Below, piece after piece: positions 17,271 through 26,742 of a DNA stretch of 60,463 nucleotides. The position numbers and the translations under genes were made by a program. Every line of letters starts with the position of its first letter. The stretch's first letter is position 1. The stretch is taken from assembly GCA_003584005.1 (NCBI GenBank), contig QXHL01000018.1, forward strand, positions 1 through 60,463, given 5' to 3'. The stretch is from Alicyclobacillaceae bacterium I2511 (GTDB taxonomy: Bacteria; Bacillota; Bacilli; Alicyclobacillales; Alicyclobacillaceae). The notes under the pieces are model-generated. The model was not told where the DNA came from. It worked only from the letters and a program-made list of their open reading frames with translations, and did no database searches.

Positions 17271-17775
17271 GCTTTGTCTGCTTGAATAGTTTTGTCACTT
17301 TATTCTCTCGTTCATCGCAAATCAGAAGGCTGTATTCCATCTGCAGGGCTTCCTTTTAAAGGTTCATAGTATAGTGAAGTCATCGATGATTATTCGAGTG
17401 ATTCGTCCAATCGAGCTAGCCAGATATTATTCTAATAGTTGTATAAGTTTAACAGTTCACTTATGCATATAAAATTTAACGTTTGAATGCTGAACACACA
17501 GTTCGACACTTTGATTCGACATTATTAGACAGAATGTTTTGTTATAATTATTTGCATGAATATCTTCCCCACATAGACATGTTGGAGTTTAAGTCAGGCT
17601 TTGTATCCTAAAGTGCTTATTGCAAGTGAAGATAGAATGTTGTTTACGCTGTTGCATACCATGGAGAGGTGGCCCAATTGTTACGGCCACACCACTCTTT
17701 ACATAGGAGTTGCAGTGCAAAGCCATGGTTGTGAAGGGATGGTCCAGCAAAGAAAAACAAAAAATTAGAGGAGTG
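17271..17775. other. gene-free region ahead of phaR
   Basis: AT-rich, 505 bases. A TATAAT at 17543-17548 is a candidate -10 for phaR but lacks a convincing -35. No copy of the PhaQ palindrome was found here, unlike the two upstream promoter regions. Confidence 0.4.
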
Positions 17776-18222
17776 ATGAACTTGTCTATCAATTACACAG
17801 ACCCGTTTGCAGCATGGAAAAAGGTTTATGAACAAGCAGAACCAAAGTATTCAGAGATTTTACAACAATTTCTCACCAGCGACTCATACTCACTCATTTC
17901 AGCACAGTTGATGGGCCTGTTTATGCAAACAGAACAACTGTTTGCCAAAAACATGGAATCCCTCTTGGAACAATACCACGTACCATCGGTCAAGGATATT
18001 GAACGTCTAGCGGAATTACTTGTTAACGTCGACGACAAACTAGATCAAATTGAAGAAAAGATGTTCAAATTAGATCAAAAATTCGATGCTCTTTCCAGCA
18101 ATGCTGTGACAATCGAATCCTCAAGATCACTGAGCTCCAAGGAAGAGCCAGGAACCACCAGCCACCGTTCTCCAAAAGAAACAGGTAAAGTCTCCGTCAA
18201 TCGAGATGATGCGAAACAATAG
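17776..18222 (+). CDS. phaR: PhaR, subunit of class IV PHA synthase
   Basis: 148 residues. N-terminal YTDPFAAWKKVYEQAEPKYSEILQQF resembles PhaR, the small subunit needed for activity of PhaC in Bacillus. The centre (LAELLVNVDDKLDQIEEKMFKLDQKFDAL) is a coiled coil; the last 40 residues are polar and probably disordered. The start is uncertain: ATG 17776 is only 2 bases after GAGGAG, whereas the TTG at 17782 has ideal spacing. Followed by phaB and phaC in the order known from B. megaterium. Confidence 0.85.
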   Translation: MNLSINYTDPFAAWKKVYEQAEPKYSEILQQFLTSDSYSLISAQLMGLFMQTEQLFAKNMESLLEQYHVPSVKDIERLAELLVNVDDKLDQIEEKMFKLDQKFDALSSNAVTIESSRSLSSKEEPGTTSHRSPKETGKVSVNRDDAKQ

Positions 18223-18316
18223 CAGGGCACAGTCGATTTGTAATGTGTCAAAGAGTCCTGCCACACCTTTCACCTCATTTTCCCAAAAAAATAAACCAAA
18301 ATGGAGGAATAGACCC

Positions 18317-19090
18317 ATGGCGTTACTCGAAGGAAACCTGGTGCAAAGCAAACCCTTATTGGGAAAGGTGGCCCTGGTGACTGGAGCCTCACGGGGGATT
18401 GGATTAAACGTGGCCAGAGAACTTTCTCGGTACGGAGCCATCACAGTGGTCAATTTCAACAGTAGCGCAGATAAGGCAGAAGAATTGGCAGCAGAACTTT
18501 CGCGGGACCATGTTGAAGCATCCGCAATTCAGGCGGATGTTTCTAAATCCGAGGATGTCTACAGGCTCACCCAAGAAATTTTGGACCGCTATGAACGTGT
18601 CGATATTGTGGTTAATAACGCTGGAATCACACGTGATTCGCGCTTTTTGAGCATGAGTCTGGAACAGTGGAATGAAGTTTTGCACACAAATTTGACAGGT
18701 ATTTTTCATATCACTCAGAACTTGTTGCCTTCCATGATTGAGCACAACTACGGCCGAATCATCAATATATCTTCAATCATCGCTCAAACAGGTGGATTCG
18801 GCCAAGTCAATTACTCTGCAGCAAAGGCTGGGATTTTGGGGCTAACAAAATCTCTTGCTCTGGAAACCGTCAAGTATAACATCACGGTGAATACGGTCTG
18901 CCCAGGTTTTATCTTGACCGATATGGTGGCTGCAGTCCCAGAAAAAGTTCAAGAAAAAATTAAATCGAAAATTCCAATGGGCAGATTTGGCACCCCACAA
19001 GAAGTAGCGAATGTGGTTCGCTTCTTGGCAGTAGATGGAGATTACATTACAGGCCAGTGCATTAATGTAAACGGCGGTTTGTATATGTAA
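18317..19090 (+). CDS. phaB: PhaB, NADPH-dependent acetoacetyl-CoA reductase
   Basis: 257 residues. TGASRGIG cofactor loop (residues 23-30), NNAGITRDSRFLSMSLEQWNEVLHTNLTG, catalytic YSAAKAG (about 166), CPGFILTDMVAAVPEKV and C-terminal NVNGGLYM are close to PhaB. Reduces acetoacetyl-CoA to R-3-hydroxybutyryl-CoA for the synthase. ATG 18317 is 9 bases after GGAGG; the frame runs on upstream into phaR and those codons are discarded. It lies 94 bases after phaR. Confidence 0.9.
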   Translation: MALLEGNLVQSKPLLGKVALVTGASRGIGLNVARELSRYGAITVVNFNSSADKAEELAAELSRDHVEASAIQADVSKSEDVYRLTQEILDRYERVDIVVNNAGITRDSRFLSMSLEQWNEVLHTNLTGIFHITQNLLPSMIEHNYGRIINISSIIAQTGGFGQVNYSAAKAGILGLTKSLALETVKYNITVNTVCPGFILTDMVAAVPEKVQEKIKSKIPMGRFGTPQEVANVVRFLAVDGDYITGQCINVNGGLYM

Positions 19091-19216
19091 CGTAAGTTTC
19101 CTATTACTTTTCTATCACTTTACTTTCCTTTAGAATCTAGACAAATAACACAAACAGCCGGTAAACCGAGGAGTTTGCCGGTAATGTGTCATTTACACAA
19201 CAGGGAGGATGGAAAT

Positions 19217-20335
19217 TTGGCAATGGAAGAATTTTGGGAACCGTTGTGGAACTCTACCATCAATCTACAAGACCGTTGGCAGACCCTTGCACAGGACTGG
19301 CAAACTTCTCAGGCAAATCCTTGGGCCCGCTATGAAAAAGTTTCTGAAACATTGGGCAAGGCCGAACCGGTGACAGGGCAAACCCCGAAGCGCGTTATTT
19401 GGAAGAAAAACAAAACCAGGCTTTACCGATTTGAATTACCGGACGTCACACCCACCCAAAAAACACCTGTATTCATGTTGTATGCTATGATTAATAAACC
19501 GTATATTCTCGACATGGAACCAGGAAACTCTTATGTCGAGTACTTGCTCAAAAAAGGGTTTGTGGTCTATATGCTAGATTGGGGGGTTGCAGGACAGGAA
19601 GATAAACAGAACGGCTTTCCAGAATACTTATTTGATTACCTGGCTAAGGCGATTCAACGAACCCTGTGGGATTCAGGAAGTACACAGATCCACATGTTTG
19701 CGTATTGTATGGGGGGCACTATGGGGGCCTTATATACCGCTCTATTCCCACAACACGTTAAAAATCTTGTCTTATTGGCTGCTCCTATTGACTTCAGACA
19801 CGCCCCTTTATATAACGCCTGGTTACGTCAAGAGTACTTTGACGTCGATAAATTGGTCGATACATTCGGAAACATCCCCCCCGAGGTCATCGACTTTGGC
19901 AATAAGATGCTAAAACCACTCAGCAACTTTGTGAATTCGTGGCTATCTCTGTTTGAACGAGTGCAAGATGAACGCTTTGTGCACACATGGCGCGTACTAA
20001 ACAAATGGGTTAACGATGGCACTCCATTTCCTGGAGAAGCTTATCGACAATGGATTCGTGATTTTTACCAGGATAATAAGCTCATTCAAAAACAGCTGAT
20101 AATGCGGGGCCGGACGGTTGATCTTAGCCAAATTGAGTGCCCCGTTTTACTGTTGACCGCTGAACATGACCACATTGTTCCACCCCCGCAAACACACGCT
20201 TTACTCGAACACATTCAAAGCACTGATATTTTAGAACATTCTTATCCCGTCGGGCACGTGAGTTTGGTTTACGGGGGAATGGCTACGAAACATGTGTATC
20301 CCGATACTGCAAGTTGGCTGGCAGAGCGGGACTGA
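19217..20335 (+). CDS. phaC: PhaC, class IV polyhydroxyalkanoate synthase
   Basis: About 372 residues, alpha/beta hydrolase. The lipase-like box is AYCMGGTMG with the catalytic Cys near residue 164; the catalytic Asp lies in TAEHDHIVPP and the His in VGHVSLVYGG. VFMLYAMINKPYILDMEPGNS and DTFGNIPPEVIDFGNKMLKP are conserved in Bacillus PhaC. It polymerises R-3-hydroxyacyl-CoA with PhaR at the granule surface. TTG 19217 is 8 bases after GGAGG; ATG 19223 is the alternative. It follows phaB by 126 bases. Confidence 0.95.
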   Translation: MAMEEFWEPLWNSTINLQDRWQTLAQDWQTSQANPWARYEKVSETLGKAEPVTGQTPKRVIWKKNKTRLYRFELPDVTPTQKTPVFMLYAMINKPYILDMEPGNSYVEYLLKKGFVVYMLDWGVAGQEDKQNGFPEYLFDYLAKAIQRTLWDSGSTQIHMFAYCMGGTMGALYTALFPQHVKNLVLLAAPIDFRHAPLYNAWLRQEYFDVDKLVDTFGNIPPEVIDFGNKMLKPLSNFVNSWLSLFERVQDERFVHTWRVLNKWVNDGTPFPGEAYRQWIRDFYQDNKLIQKQLIMRGRTVDLSQIECPVLLLTAEHDHIVPPPQTHALLEHIQSTDILEHSYPVGHVSLVYGGMATKHVYPDTASWLAERD

Positions 20336-20446
20336 GCCCCATAGTAGATAACCCGTCCATGGGGATTTACTTCCCCCTGCAAAAACAGGTATCCTGACAT
20401 CAGACCCCTGTCACACGGGGCAGTTGCACCTACGAGGAGTGACACC

Positions 20447-21439
20447 ATGCATCGCCTACTGCTCATTGCCACTGGCGGAACCATTGCCTCCGTGCAGAGC
20501 CATCACGGGCTGACTCCAGGAATTGGCGCTTTAGAACTAGAGACCTACCTGGGTCAACTTTCACATCAATGCAGCACAGATAGTATGAACCTGTTTCATA
20601 TTGACAGCACCAATATGCAACCCGAGTACTGGGTGAAAATTGCAGAAACCGTAGCGGCCCAATATGACCGCTACGACGGATTTATCATCACACATGGAAC
20701 TGATACATTGGCATACACTGCGGCAGCCCTGTCCTACATGCTCGCAGACATCGACAAACCCGTGATTGTGACCGGATCACAAGTCCCCTTCACATACCAG
20801 AAAAGTGATGCCCAGCGAAATTTACTCGACGCAGCACGCATGGCCTGTGAACCTATGGGGGGGGTCTATGTGGTTTTCGACGGCCATGTAATTGCTGGAA
20901 CACGGGCCGTAAAAATCCGGACAAAAAGCTTCGACGCCTTTGAAAGCATCAACTATCCGGACATCGCCACCGTGGATAATTCAGGAGATATCCACTATCA
21001 TATACCTATTCCCCAATCCCACCGGCCACTTTCCCTGGACACGTCGTTGTGTCCGGACGTGTTTTTGTTAAAACTGCACCCTGGCACCAAACCAGAGCTC
21101 TTCTCCGCCCTAATGCCCCTGTACAAAGGGATTGTGATTGAAAGCTTTGGCAACGGGGGCATTCCATTTTTGGAAAGAAACCTTCTCCCCCCCATTGAAG
21201 CCTGTGTCAAAGCAGGCATCGCCGTGGTGGTGACCACACAGTGCTTGCAGGAGGGTGAAGACTTGAGCTTATATGAAGTAGGACGAAGAGTGGCCGAAAA
21301 CGACCGAGTCATCCTTTCCAAAGACATGAATACAGAGGCCATTGTTCCCAAACTCATGTGGGCCCTGGGACAGACCTCGGACTTGTTCGAAGTCAAACAC
21401 ATCATGGAGACCGCAATGGCGCACGACGCTTCATTTTGA
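20447..21439 (+). CDS. type I L-asparaginase
   Basis: 330 residues. IATGGTIAS (residues 7-15) and [18 protein letters not shown] (about 83) carry the two catalytic Thr, with Asp and Lys following in the second motif region ([13 protein letters not shown]). Converts asparagine to aspartate and ammonia. No signal peptide, so cytoplasmic. GAGGAG precedes ATG 20447. The 110-base gap from phaC holds short GGGG/CCCC hairpins but no clear terminator. Confidence 0.9.
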   Translation: MHRLLLIATGGTIASVQSHHGLTPGIGALELETYLGQLSHQCSTDSMNLFHIDSTNMQPEYWVKIAETVAAQYDRYDGFIITHGTDTLAYTAAALSYMLADIDKPVIVTGSQVPFTYQKSDAQRNLLDAARMACEPMGGVYVVFDGHVIAGTRAVKIRTKSFDAFESINYPDIATVDNSGDIHYHIPIPQSHRPLSLDTSLCPDVFLLKLHPGTKPELFSALMPLYKGIVIESFGNGGIPFLERNLLPPIEACVKAGIAVVVTTQCLQEGEDLSLYEVGRRVAENDRVILSKDMNTEAIVPKLMWALGQTSDLFEVKHIMETAMAHDASF

Positions 21440-21455
21440 AGTGTGACTTTCCGTA

Positions 21456-21498
21456 CGGGAAACATTCGTACATGAATTTTCTGTACGAATGTTTCCCG
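21456..21498. terminator. perfect 17-bp hairpin after the asparaginase gene
   Basis: CGGGAAACATTCGTACA (21456-21472) pairs perfectly with its complement at 21482-21498 around a 9-base loop (TGAATTTTC). No T tract follows on either strand. It stands between the asparaginase stop and the Ogt start. Confidence 0.5.
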
Positions 21499-21526
21499 AG
21501 TTGCCCAGAAAGTGAGGGGACATTCC

Positions 21527-22048
21527 TTGGAGACCCCGGTATATTGGAGCGTTTTGGAACATCAGGACTGGACATTACACTTGGCAGCCACAAACAGTGG
21601 TTTGTGTTGCATCACACTGCCCAGTGAATCGCTTGATAGTCTGATGGAGTGGATACATCGCCATATCCCCAATGCAGATATCCTCCGCGATGACGAAGCC
21701 CTGCGCCCCTACGCCCAGCAACTTCACGAATACTTCGCCGGATACCGCACAGAATTCACCCTTGCCCTTGACCTGCGTGGCACGCCGTTTCAACGCTCGG
21801 TGTGGCTACAACTGAAAAGTGTCCCCTATGGTGAGACCGCGTCGTACTCGGACCTTGCCCAAGGCGTTGGCCGACCGACGGCAGTGCGCGCCGTGGGTGC
21901 TGCCAATGGCGCCAATCCCCTTCCTATTGTTTTGCCCTGCCACCGGGTGATTGGAAAAAATGGCCAGCTCACTGGTTATCGTGGTGGTCTCGATGTGAAG
22001 GAAAGGTTGCTGCGCTTGGAGTCTTCTGCACGCCCCGCTATGTCTTAA
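21527..22048 (+). CDS. ogt: methylated-DNA-[protein]-cysteine S-methyltransferase
   Basis: 173 residues; repairs O6-alkylguanine by irreversible transfer to its own Cys. The active site PCHRVIG and the RAVGAANGANPLP helix before it are diagnostic. The frame opens at a GTG (21512), but the TTG at 21527 lies 7 bases after GAGGGG and gives the usual N-terminus, so I prefer it. Short N-terminal ribonuclease-like domain, as in Ogt; no Ada domain. Confidence 0.9.
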   Translation: METPVYWSVLEHQDWTLHLAATNSGLCCITLPSESLDSLMEWIHRHIPNADILRDDEALRPYAQQLHEYFAGYRTEFTLALDLRGTPFQRSVWLQLKSVPYGETASYSDLAQGVGRPTAVRAVGAANGANPLPIVLPCHRVIGKNGQLTGYRGGLDVKERLLRLESSARPAMS

Positions 22049-22531
22049 ACTTTATTAAAAACCACGGCAAAAATTTCTTGACATGAATCGCCGGATTTGC
22101 CTTTTTTCTTACTCGAAAATATCTTGAAGGTTTATAGCCAGTCCCTCAAAGAGGCTCACCGTAACCGTATCGTGGTTGCTGTAGACCGATGGAAACAAGT
22201 TGACCCCTTCCATATTGACTACTTCCGTATTGACCACCTCCGTGATCGTTATACCCTCGCCGATGTTCCCAGTGTCACAGTGCAATCACTTTTACCTTAA
22301 GTGGGGAAACAGGCCTAGAATACCCGCTGCCGCCATCTGAACAGCAATAATGGCCAAGAGTAACCGTTCAGCTTGTCCCCGTCGCCTCATTGTCCCCCAC
22401 CGATGGGTGGGTATTTGTGAGGCAAATTTACAATGTGCGGGCGTTGGCGGACGCGAGTATGTGATAAGATGGCAACAATGAATAGTCTTGAATAGGTGGA
22501 TATGGAAACCCTCTAGGAGGAGCAGACGAAG
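22049..22531. other. intergenic region with one small candidate gene
   Basis: Apart from the minus-strand small reading frame at 22292-22390, a + strand frame up to 22300 encodes a helix-rich segment (SLKEAHRNRIVVAVDRW) but lacks a start with a ribosome site; it may be a remnant. GAGGAG before 22532 belongs to the amidase. Confidence 0.35.
22292..22390 (-). CDS. small single-span membrane protein candidate
   Basis: 32 residues: a basic start (MRRRGQAER) followed by one hydrophobic helix (LLLAIIAVQMAAAGILGLF), the shape of bacterial small membrane proteins. ATG 22390 is preceded by GGTGGGGG, though only a few bases separate them. It is not similar to anything I can name and could be a chance frame. 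Confidence 0.35.
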   Translation of the reverse strand: MRRRGQAERLLLAIIAVQMAAAGILGLFPHLR

Positions 22532-24031
22532 ATGACGGCACAGCAGCACACGCAGGCGTCCCCAGAATGGTCGGATGGCCCGGGATTGCAGGAGGCTACC
22601 GTGGAACACCTGCAGACATTGATGGAACAAGGAGAAACCACCGCCGCGGACATTGTTCAGGGGTACCTGTTGCGCATCGCCGCAAACAACCATGCCGGCA
22701 GTGAAATCAACGCGGTGCTCGAGGTGAACCCGGATGCCCTGCAAATTGCGGAATCGTTAGATGCGGAGCGCCAGGCTCGCGGTCCTCGCGGCCCCTTGCA
22801 CGGCATTCCTGTCCTCCTCAAGGACAATATCGACACTGGCGACAAACTACACACCAGTGCAGGTTCACTCGCCCTGGCCAATTCGCAGGCGTTGGCGGAC
22901 GCGTTTTTGGTGGAGAAATTGCGACAGGCGGGCGCAATTATTCTGGGTAAAGCCAACATGACCGAATGGGCTAACTTCATGACAGAGGGTATGCCCAATG
23001 GGTACAGCTCCCGTGGGGGCCAGGTCAAAAATCCGTATGGTCCGGGAAAGCTGGACGTGGGCGGGTCCAGCTCCGGATCGGCTGCGGCGGTGGCGGCTAA
23101 CTTCGTCCCGTTGGCGGTGGGGACAGAGACCTCCGGTTCTATTCTCAGCCCCGCTGCCAGCAACTCTGTCGTAGGCATTAAACCCACCCTGGGACTGGTG
23201 AGCCGCAGTGGCCTCATCCCCATCGCCCACAGCCAGGACACGGCAGGCCCCTTGGCGCGAACGGTGCGCGACGCCTTATGGTTGCTGGCGGGCATGGCCG
23301 GTGTGGACCCACGAGATGTTGTCACCCGTGCATCTGCGCCACTCCATCCTGGGCATTGGATTGCGGAGCTTAGCACAGATGCGCTGCAGGGAAAACGCAT
23401 TGGCGTCCCCCGGGAACCTTTCTACACCGACCTATCCCAGGCGCAACTGCGCGTGATGGACGAGGCTGTTTTGGTTCTGCAGGACTTGGGTGCCCAGGTG
23501 GTGGACCCGTTACCCTATCCAGACTTATCCGTGATTCAAAACCATACCGTTTTGCTGTATGAATTTAAACCAGACCTCAACGCCTACTTGGCCAGGCTCA
23601 GTGCCGAAGTGTCGGCGCATTCTCTGCAGGAGATTGTGGAGTTCAATCGCCAACACCCCCAACAGTGCCTGCGCTACGGCCAAACCCTGTTGTCCAGCGC
23701 AAACCTCACCACAGGTACGCTGACCGAGTCGAAATATCTGCAGTCCCTGGCAAAAGACCGATACTTCGCACGGAAAATTGGGATGGATCACGTTCTGGCA
23801 CAACACCACCTGGACGCGTTGCTGTTTCCCTCCAATCATGGTGCTGCCATTCCCGCAAAGGCGGGGTATCCTTCTATCACAGTCCCCGGAGGAAGGGCGG
23901 GTGCGGATGGAATTCCGGTGGGAATTACATTTACCGGTACAGCTTGGAGCGAACCCACCCTAGCGGCAATGGCTTACGCGTTCGAACAGGCCACCCACCA
24001 CCGCGCGGCCCCTTCCACGACACAGGACTAG
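22532..24031 (+). CDS. amidase signature family hydrolase
   Basis: 499 residues of the GatA-like amidase fold. Catalytic Lys in LLKDNI (about residue 95), the Ser-cisSer-Lys signature stretch with GGSSSGSAAAVAANF (about 172-186) and TETSGSILSPA. Family enzymes hydrolyse small amides; LEVNPDALQIAESLDAER and HGIPVLLKDNIDTGD are typical of stand-alone amidases rather than the tRNA amidotransferase, and no gatB or gatC adjoins. ATG 22532 follows GGAGGAG. Adjacent asparaginase suggests a nitrogen-scavenging theme (inference). Confidence 0.9.
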   Translation: MTAQQHTQASPEWSDGPGLQEATVEHLQTLMEQGETTAADIVQGYLLRIAANNHAGSEINAVLEVNPDALQIAESLDAERQARGPRGPLHGIPVLLKDNIDTGDKLHTSAGSLALANSQALADAFLVEKLRQAGAIILGKANMTEWANFMTEGMPNGYSSRGGQVKNPYGPGKLDVGGSSSGSAAAVAANFVPLAVGTETSGSILSPAASNSVVGIKPTLGLVSRSGLIPIAHSQDTAGPLARTVRDALWLLAGMAGVDPRDVVTRASAPLHPGHWIAELSTDALQGKRIGVPREPFYTDLSQAQLRVMDEAVLVLQDLGAQVVDPLPYPDLSVIQNHTVLLYEFKPDLNAYLARLSAEVSAHSLQEIVEFNRQHPQQCLRYGQTLLSSANLTTGTLTESKYLQSLAKDRYFARKIGMDHVLAQHHLDALLFPSNHGAAIPAKAGYPSITVPGGRAGADGIPVGITFTGTAWSEPTLAAMAYAFEQATHHRAAPSTTQD

Positions 24032-24054
24032 GGCGCCAGATCTGGCGGGAAACC

Positions 24055-24085
24055 TTGACAAATGAGGCTGTCTTAGTGTTACAAT
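24055..24085 (+). promoter_or_regulatory. promoter of the c-di-AMP riboswitch leader
   Basis: TTGACA (24055-24060), 19-base spacer, TACAAT (24080-24085), just after a perfect palindrome CGCCAGATCTGGCG (24034-24047) at the end of the amidase gene. It would give a leader of about 570 bases. Confidence 0.55.
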
Positions 24086-24169
24086 GATATAGTAAGTTAA
24101 AGAATTGCTCACAGAATTTTCTAAAACCCAATCTTCAAATTCCACAAGACAGTCTAGGGAAGGGCCTAA

Positions 24170-24338
24170 TTTTGCACCCTGCTTGGCAAGTACGGCGGGG
24201 CGAAAACGGGGGATCCAACTATTTGGGGTGAATTGTGGATTTGCGCCCGCAAATCCACATAGGCAGGGTCAGGACTTTAGATAGTCATGACTTGAAATGA
24301 ATGATATGCCGAATCCGACAGCTAACCTCGTAGGCGAA
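24170..24338 (+). promoter_or_regulatory. c-di-AMP riboswitch (ydaO/yuaA class)
   Basis: Conserved blocks in the right order: CGGGGGATCCAA (24207-24218), TTGGGGTGAATT (24223-24234), an 11-bp variable hairpin (24234-24259), ATAGGCAGGGT (24259-24269), and CCGAATCCGACAGCTAACC (24309-24327) followed by TCGTAGGCG. TTTGC (24171-24175) can pair with GCGAA to close P1. In characterised members, c-di-AMP binding turns expression off; targets are mostly potassium and osmolyte transporters and wall enzymes. Here it precedes the HAD phosphatase/mtlD pair. Between 24338 and 24664 a GCTTGTT/AACAAGC stem (24347-24414) and a CATCTAC/GTAGATG hairpin (24482-24505) could form the expression platform, but I cannot fix a terminator. 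Confidence 0.88.
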
Positions 24339-24664
24339 TACTAATGGCTTGTTCGTTATCCTTCTTATGCAGTGCTTCATCATACACTGTCCCTTGGATT
24401 TCGTTCAAACAAGCACCCAAACAACTGAAAATTGCGCACGGTAAATTCTAACTATTAATTTTTTCCTATTGTCTTTTCATGCATCTACGTTTCCTTGAGT
24501 AGATGTCTCTAGTCCAGGAGGGACTTCATTAAAAACCGAGTGCTCTTCTGATGTATTTAGTTTTGCCCATGAACCAAGACAACCTATGTGAAGGAAGACT
24601 CCATCTCGTACATCAGGTGGGGAGACCCCATTCAAGCAAATTTAGAATTTGAGAGGAGAAACCG

Positions 24665-25360
24665 ATGATTAAAGCTATCGTGTTTGATTTTGATGGTACG
24701 GTGATTGACACAGAAACCGCGTGGTATGTTGCGTTTCGGGATGCCTACCGAAAATATGACGTGGAATTAACCCTAAAACAATACTCCGAATGTATCGGTA
24801 CAAGCTTGCATTCCTTTAACCCGTATGATTATTTGGTCACACATCTTCACCTTCCCATTGATCTAGATGAATTCCGAAAATCGGTCAAAGAGTATCATAC
24901 CAAACTGATGGAAACCGAGAATGTACGTCCTGGCATCGTTGATTTCTTGAAGTTAGCGAAACAAAAAGAGCTCAAGGTGGGGCTTGCCTCGAGCTCCGTA
25001 TCAACCTGGGTGAATAGTTTTTTGAGTAAATTGGATTTGCTCTCTTATTTCGACTGTGTTCGCACCTCAGACCATGTGAGCCATGTCAAACCAGACCCCC
25101 AATTATATCTGCAAACGTTGGACTGTTTAGGAGTTAAACCACACGAGGGAATTGCTATTGAAGATTCTCCTAATGGGGCCAAAGCAGCGGTGGCGGCAGG
25201 ACTGTACTGTGTGGTTGTTCCTAATTCCATTACAAAGTATCTCCAATTTGGTCCCGTCCATCAAAGGGCAGATTCCTTAAGCGATCTCGATTTTGATGGG
25301 TTGCTCCAACAAAGTTCTCAACTTAAATCTGAGCTGTCCTACGAAAGGGGACCTTTCTAA
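24665..25360 (+). CDS. HAD family phosphatase, probable mannitol-1-phosphatase
   Basis: 231 residues of the beta-phosphoglucomutase-like HAD subfamily. Motif I DFDGTVIDTE (residues 8-17; nucleophile Asp8), motif II SSSVS (about 111-115), motif III Lys in HVKPDP (about 141), and EDSPNG for motif IV. Cap domain is helical. It overlaps mtlD by one base (TAATG), so the two are co-translated; with no PTS present, dephosphorylation of mannitol-1-phosphate is the likely job (inference from context). GAGAGGAG precedes ATG 24665. Confidence 0.85.
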   Translation: MIKAIVFDFDGTVIDTETAWYVAFRDAYRKYDVELTLKQYSECIGTSLHSFNPYDYLVTHLHLPIDLDEFRKSVKEYHTKLMETENVRPGIVDFLKLAKQKELKVGLASSSVSTWVNSFLSKLDLLSYFDCVRTSDHVSHVKPDPQLYLQTLDCLGVKPHEGIAIEDSPNGAKAAVAAGLYCVVVPNSITKYLQFGPVHQRADSLSDLDFDGLLQQSSQLKSELSYERGPF

Positions 25361-26517
25361 TGAAAGTTGTCCATTTTGGTGCGGGAAATATCGGCAGAGG
25401 ATTCATCGGATTGCTGTTATCACAATCCGGTTACAATGTTTGTTTCATTACGCGCAATCCTGTCAAGATATCGCTCCTGCAGCAAAGAAAACAATACACG
25501 GTAACGTTGGCCAATGAAAGTGAAGATTCCGTCACCGTGAACAACGTAACGGCCATCAATATTCGGAACCACGAAGAAGTAATCAAAGCTGTCGCCGAGG
25601 CCGATTTAGTCACAACAGCGGTGGGAGTCAGCGCTTTAAAGAACATCGCCGAGCTGATAGCGAGGGGCATTAAGCGACGTTTGCAACAAAACCCGAGACC
25701 ATTGAACGTAATTGCCTGCGAAAATGCCATTCGGGCCAGTTCCAAATTAAAAAAATTGGTGTACCCAAAGTTATCCCCAGAATTGCATGCTGTTGCGGAA
25801 CAATTCATTGGGTTCCCCAGTTCGGTTGTGGACCGGATTGTTCCCACTCAGAATTCTAAAGACCCCCTGAAAGTTAGGGTGGAACCTTTTTATGAATGGA
25901 TACTTGAACGGCCAGAGATGAAGGGGAACCTCCCTGAAATTGCAGCAATTCACTACGTGGATTCGCTCGATCCATATATTGAACGCAAGCTATTCACGGT
26001 GAACACAGGTCATTGTAGCGCAGCTTACCTGGGTTACATTGAAGGCTACCAAACCATTCAAGAAGTGATGCGAAACCCCAAGATACGCGAAAAAGTATGC
26101 CGGGTCCTGCAGGAGACGGGGGAACTGCTGATTAAAAAGTATCACTTTGACAAAGATCAGCACAGTCGGTATATTCAAAAGGTTTTGCATCGATTTTCGA
26201 ACCAAAGTTTGACAGACAAAATTGTTCGGGTGGGTCGCAACCCCATTCAAAAGCTATCGCCTAATGAACGCCTCGTGCGTCCATCGATGCAGGCGTATGA
26301 AAATGGGTTGGATACTCCCAATTTGAACTCCGTCATGGCGGCGGCCCTCCTGTTTGATTACAATCAAGACGATCAGGCAACGGAGCTTCAGACAACCATT
26401 GAGCATGATGGAGTGCAATCCGCCATCACAACATTCACGGGAATTCCAAACAGGCATCCTCTTCATAAAAAGGTGCTTTCAAAATACCGGACCCTTTTGG
26501 CCATTCAATCCCATTAA
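25360..26517 (+). CDS. mtlD: mannitol-1-phosphate 5-dehydrogenase
   Basis: 385 residues. N-terminal VVHFGAGNIGRGFIG is the NAD-binding loop; VVDRIVPTQ (about 155) and KLFTVNTGHCSAAYLGYIEG (about 210-229, catalytic Lys and His) are characteristic. Interconverts fructose-6-phosphate and mannitol-1-phosphate. Usual Bacillus mtlD genes sit with mannitol PTS genes; here the only partner is a HAD phosphatase, which favours synthesis of mannitol from fructose-6-phosphate. Under the c-di-AMP riboswitch. A fused phosphatase-dehydrogenase doing this is known from Acinetobacter. Confidence 0.93.
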   Translation: MKVVHFGAGNIGRGFIGLLLSQSGYNVCFITRNPVKISLLQQRKQYTVTLANESEDSVTVNNVTAINIRNHEEVIKAVAEADLVTTAVGVSALKNIAELIARGIKRRLQQNPRPLNVIACENAIRASSKLKKLVYPKLSPELHAVAEQFIGFPSSVVDRIVPTQNSKDPLKVRVEPFYEWILERPEMKGNLPEIAAIHYVDSLDPYIERKLFTVNTGHCSAAYLGYIEGYQTIQEVMRNPKIREKVCRVLQETGELLIKKYHFDKDQHSRYIQKVLHRFSNQSLTDKIVRVGRNPIQKLSPNERLVRPSMQAYENGLDTPNLNSVMAAALLFDYNQDDQATELQTTIEHDGVQSAITTFTGIPNRHPLHKKVLSKYRTLLAIQSH

Positions 26518-26742
26518 GTCCCATGCGCCAATGGAACTGCACCAAATAAACCTGTACAGGCGTATGGACCTGCACAATGGCGGTTGACGTTGCCGAGGGC
26601 AATCCCACCGTCGCACCCACATACTGCAATTGTGGTGCTTTTAATTTGATAATTGGTTGGACTGTGCACTTCTCCGGAGGTTGTCATCACTGCGGCACCC
26701 ACCCAGACCTTATCCCCATTGCACTTGCTGCACCGTTTTCTG

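Noticed and set aside
22097-22300. 67-codon + strand frame (SLKEAHRNRIVVAVDRW ...)
   Set aside because: Helical and protein-like, loosely like YaaL-type small proteins, but no start codon with a ribosome site; left as a possible remnant.
22657-23400. 247-codon minus-strand frame
   Set aside because: Shadow of the amidase gene; low-complexity product with no motif and no promoter.
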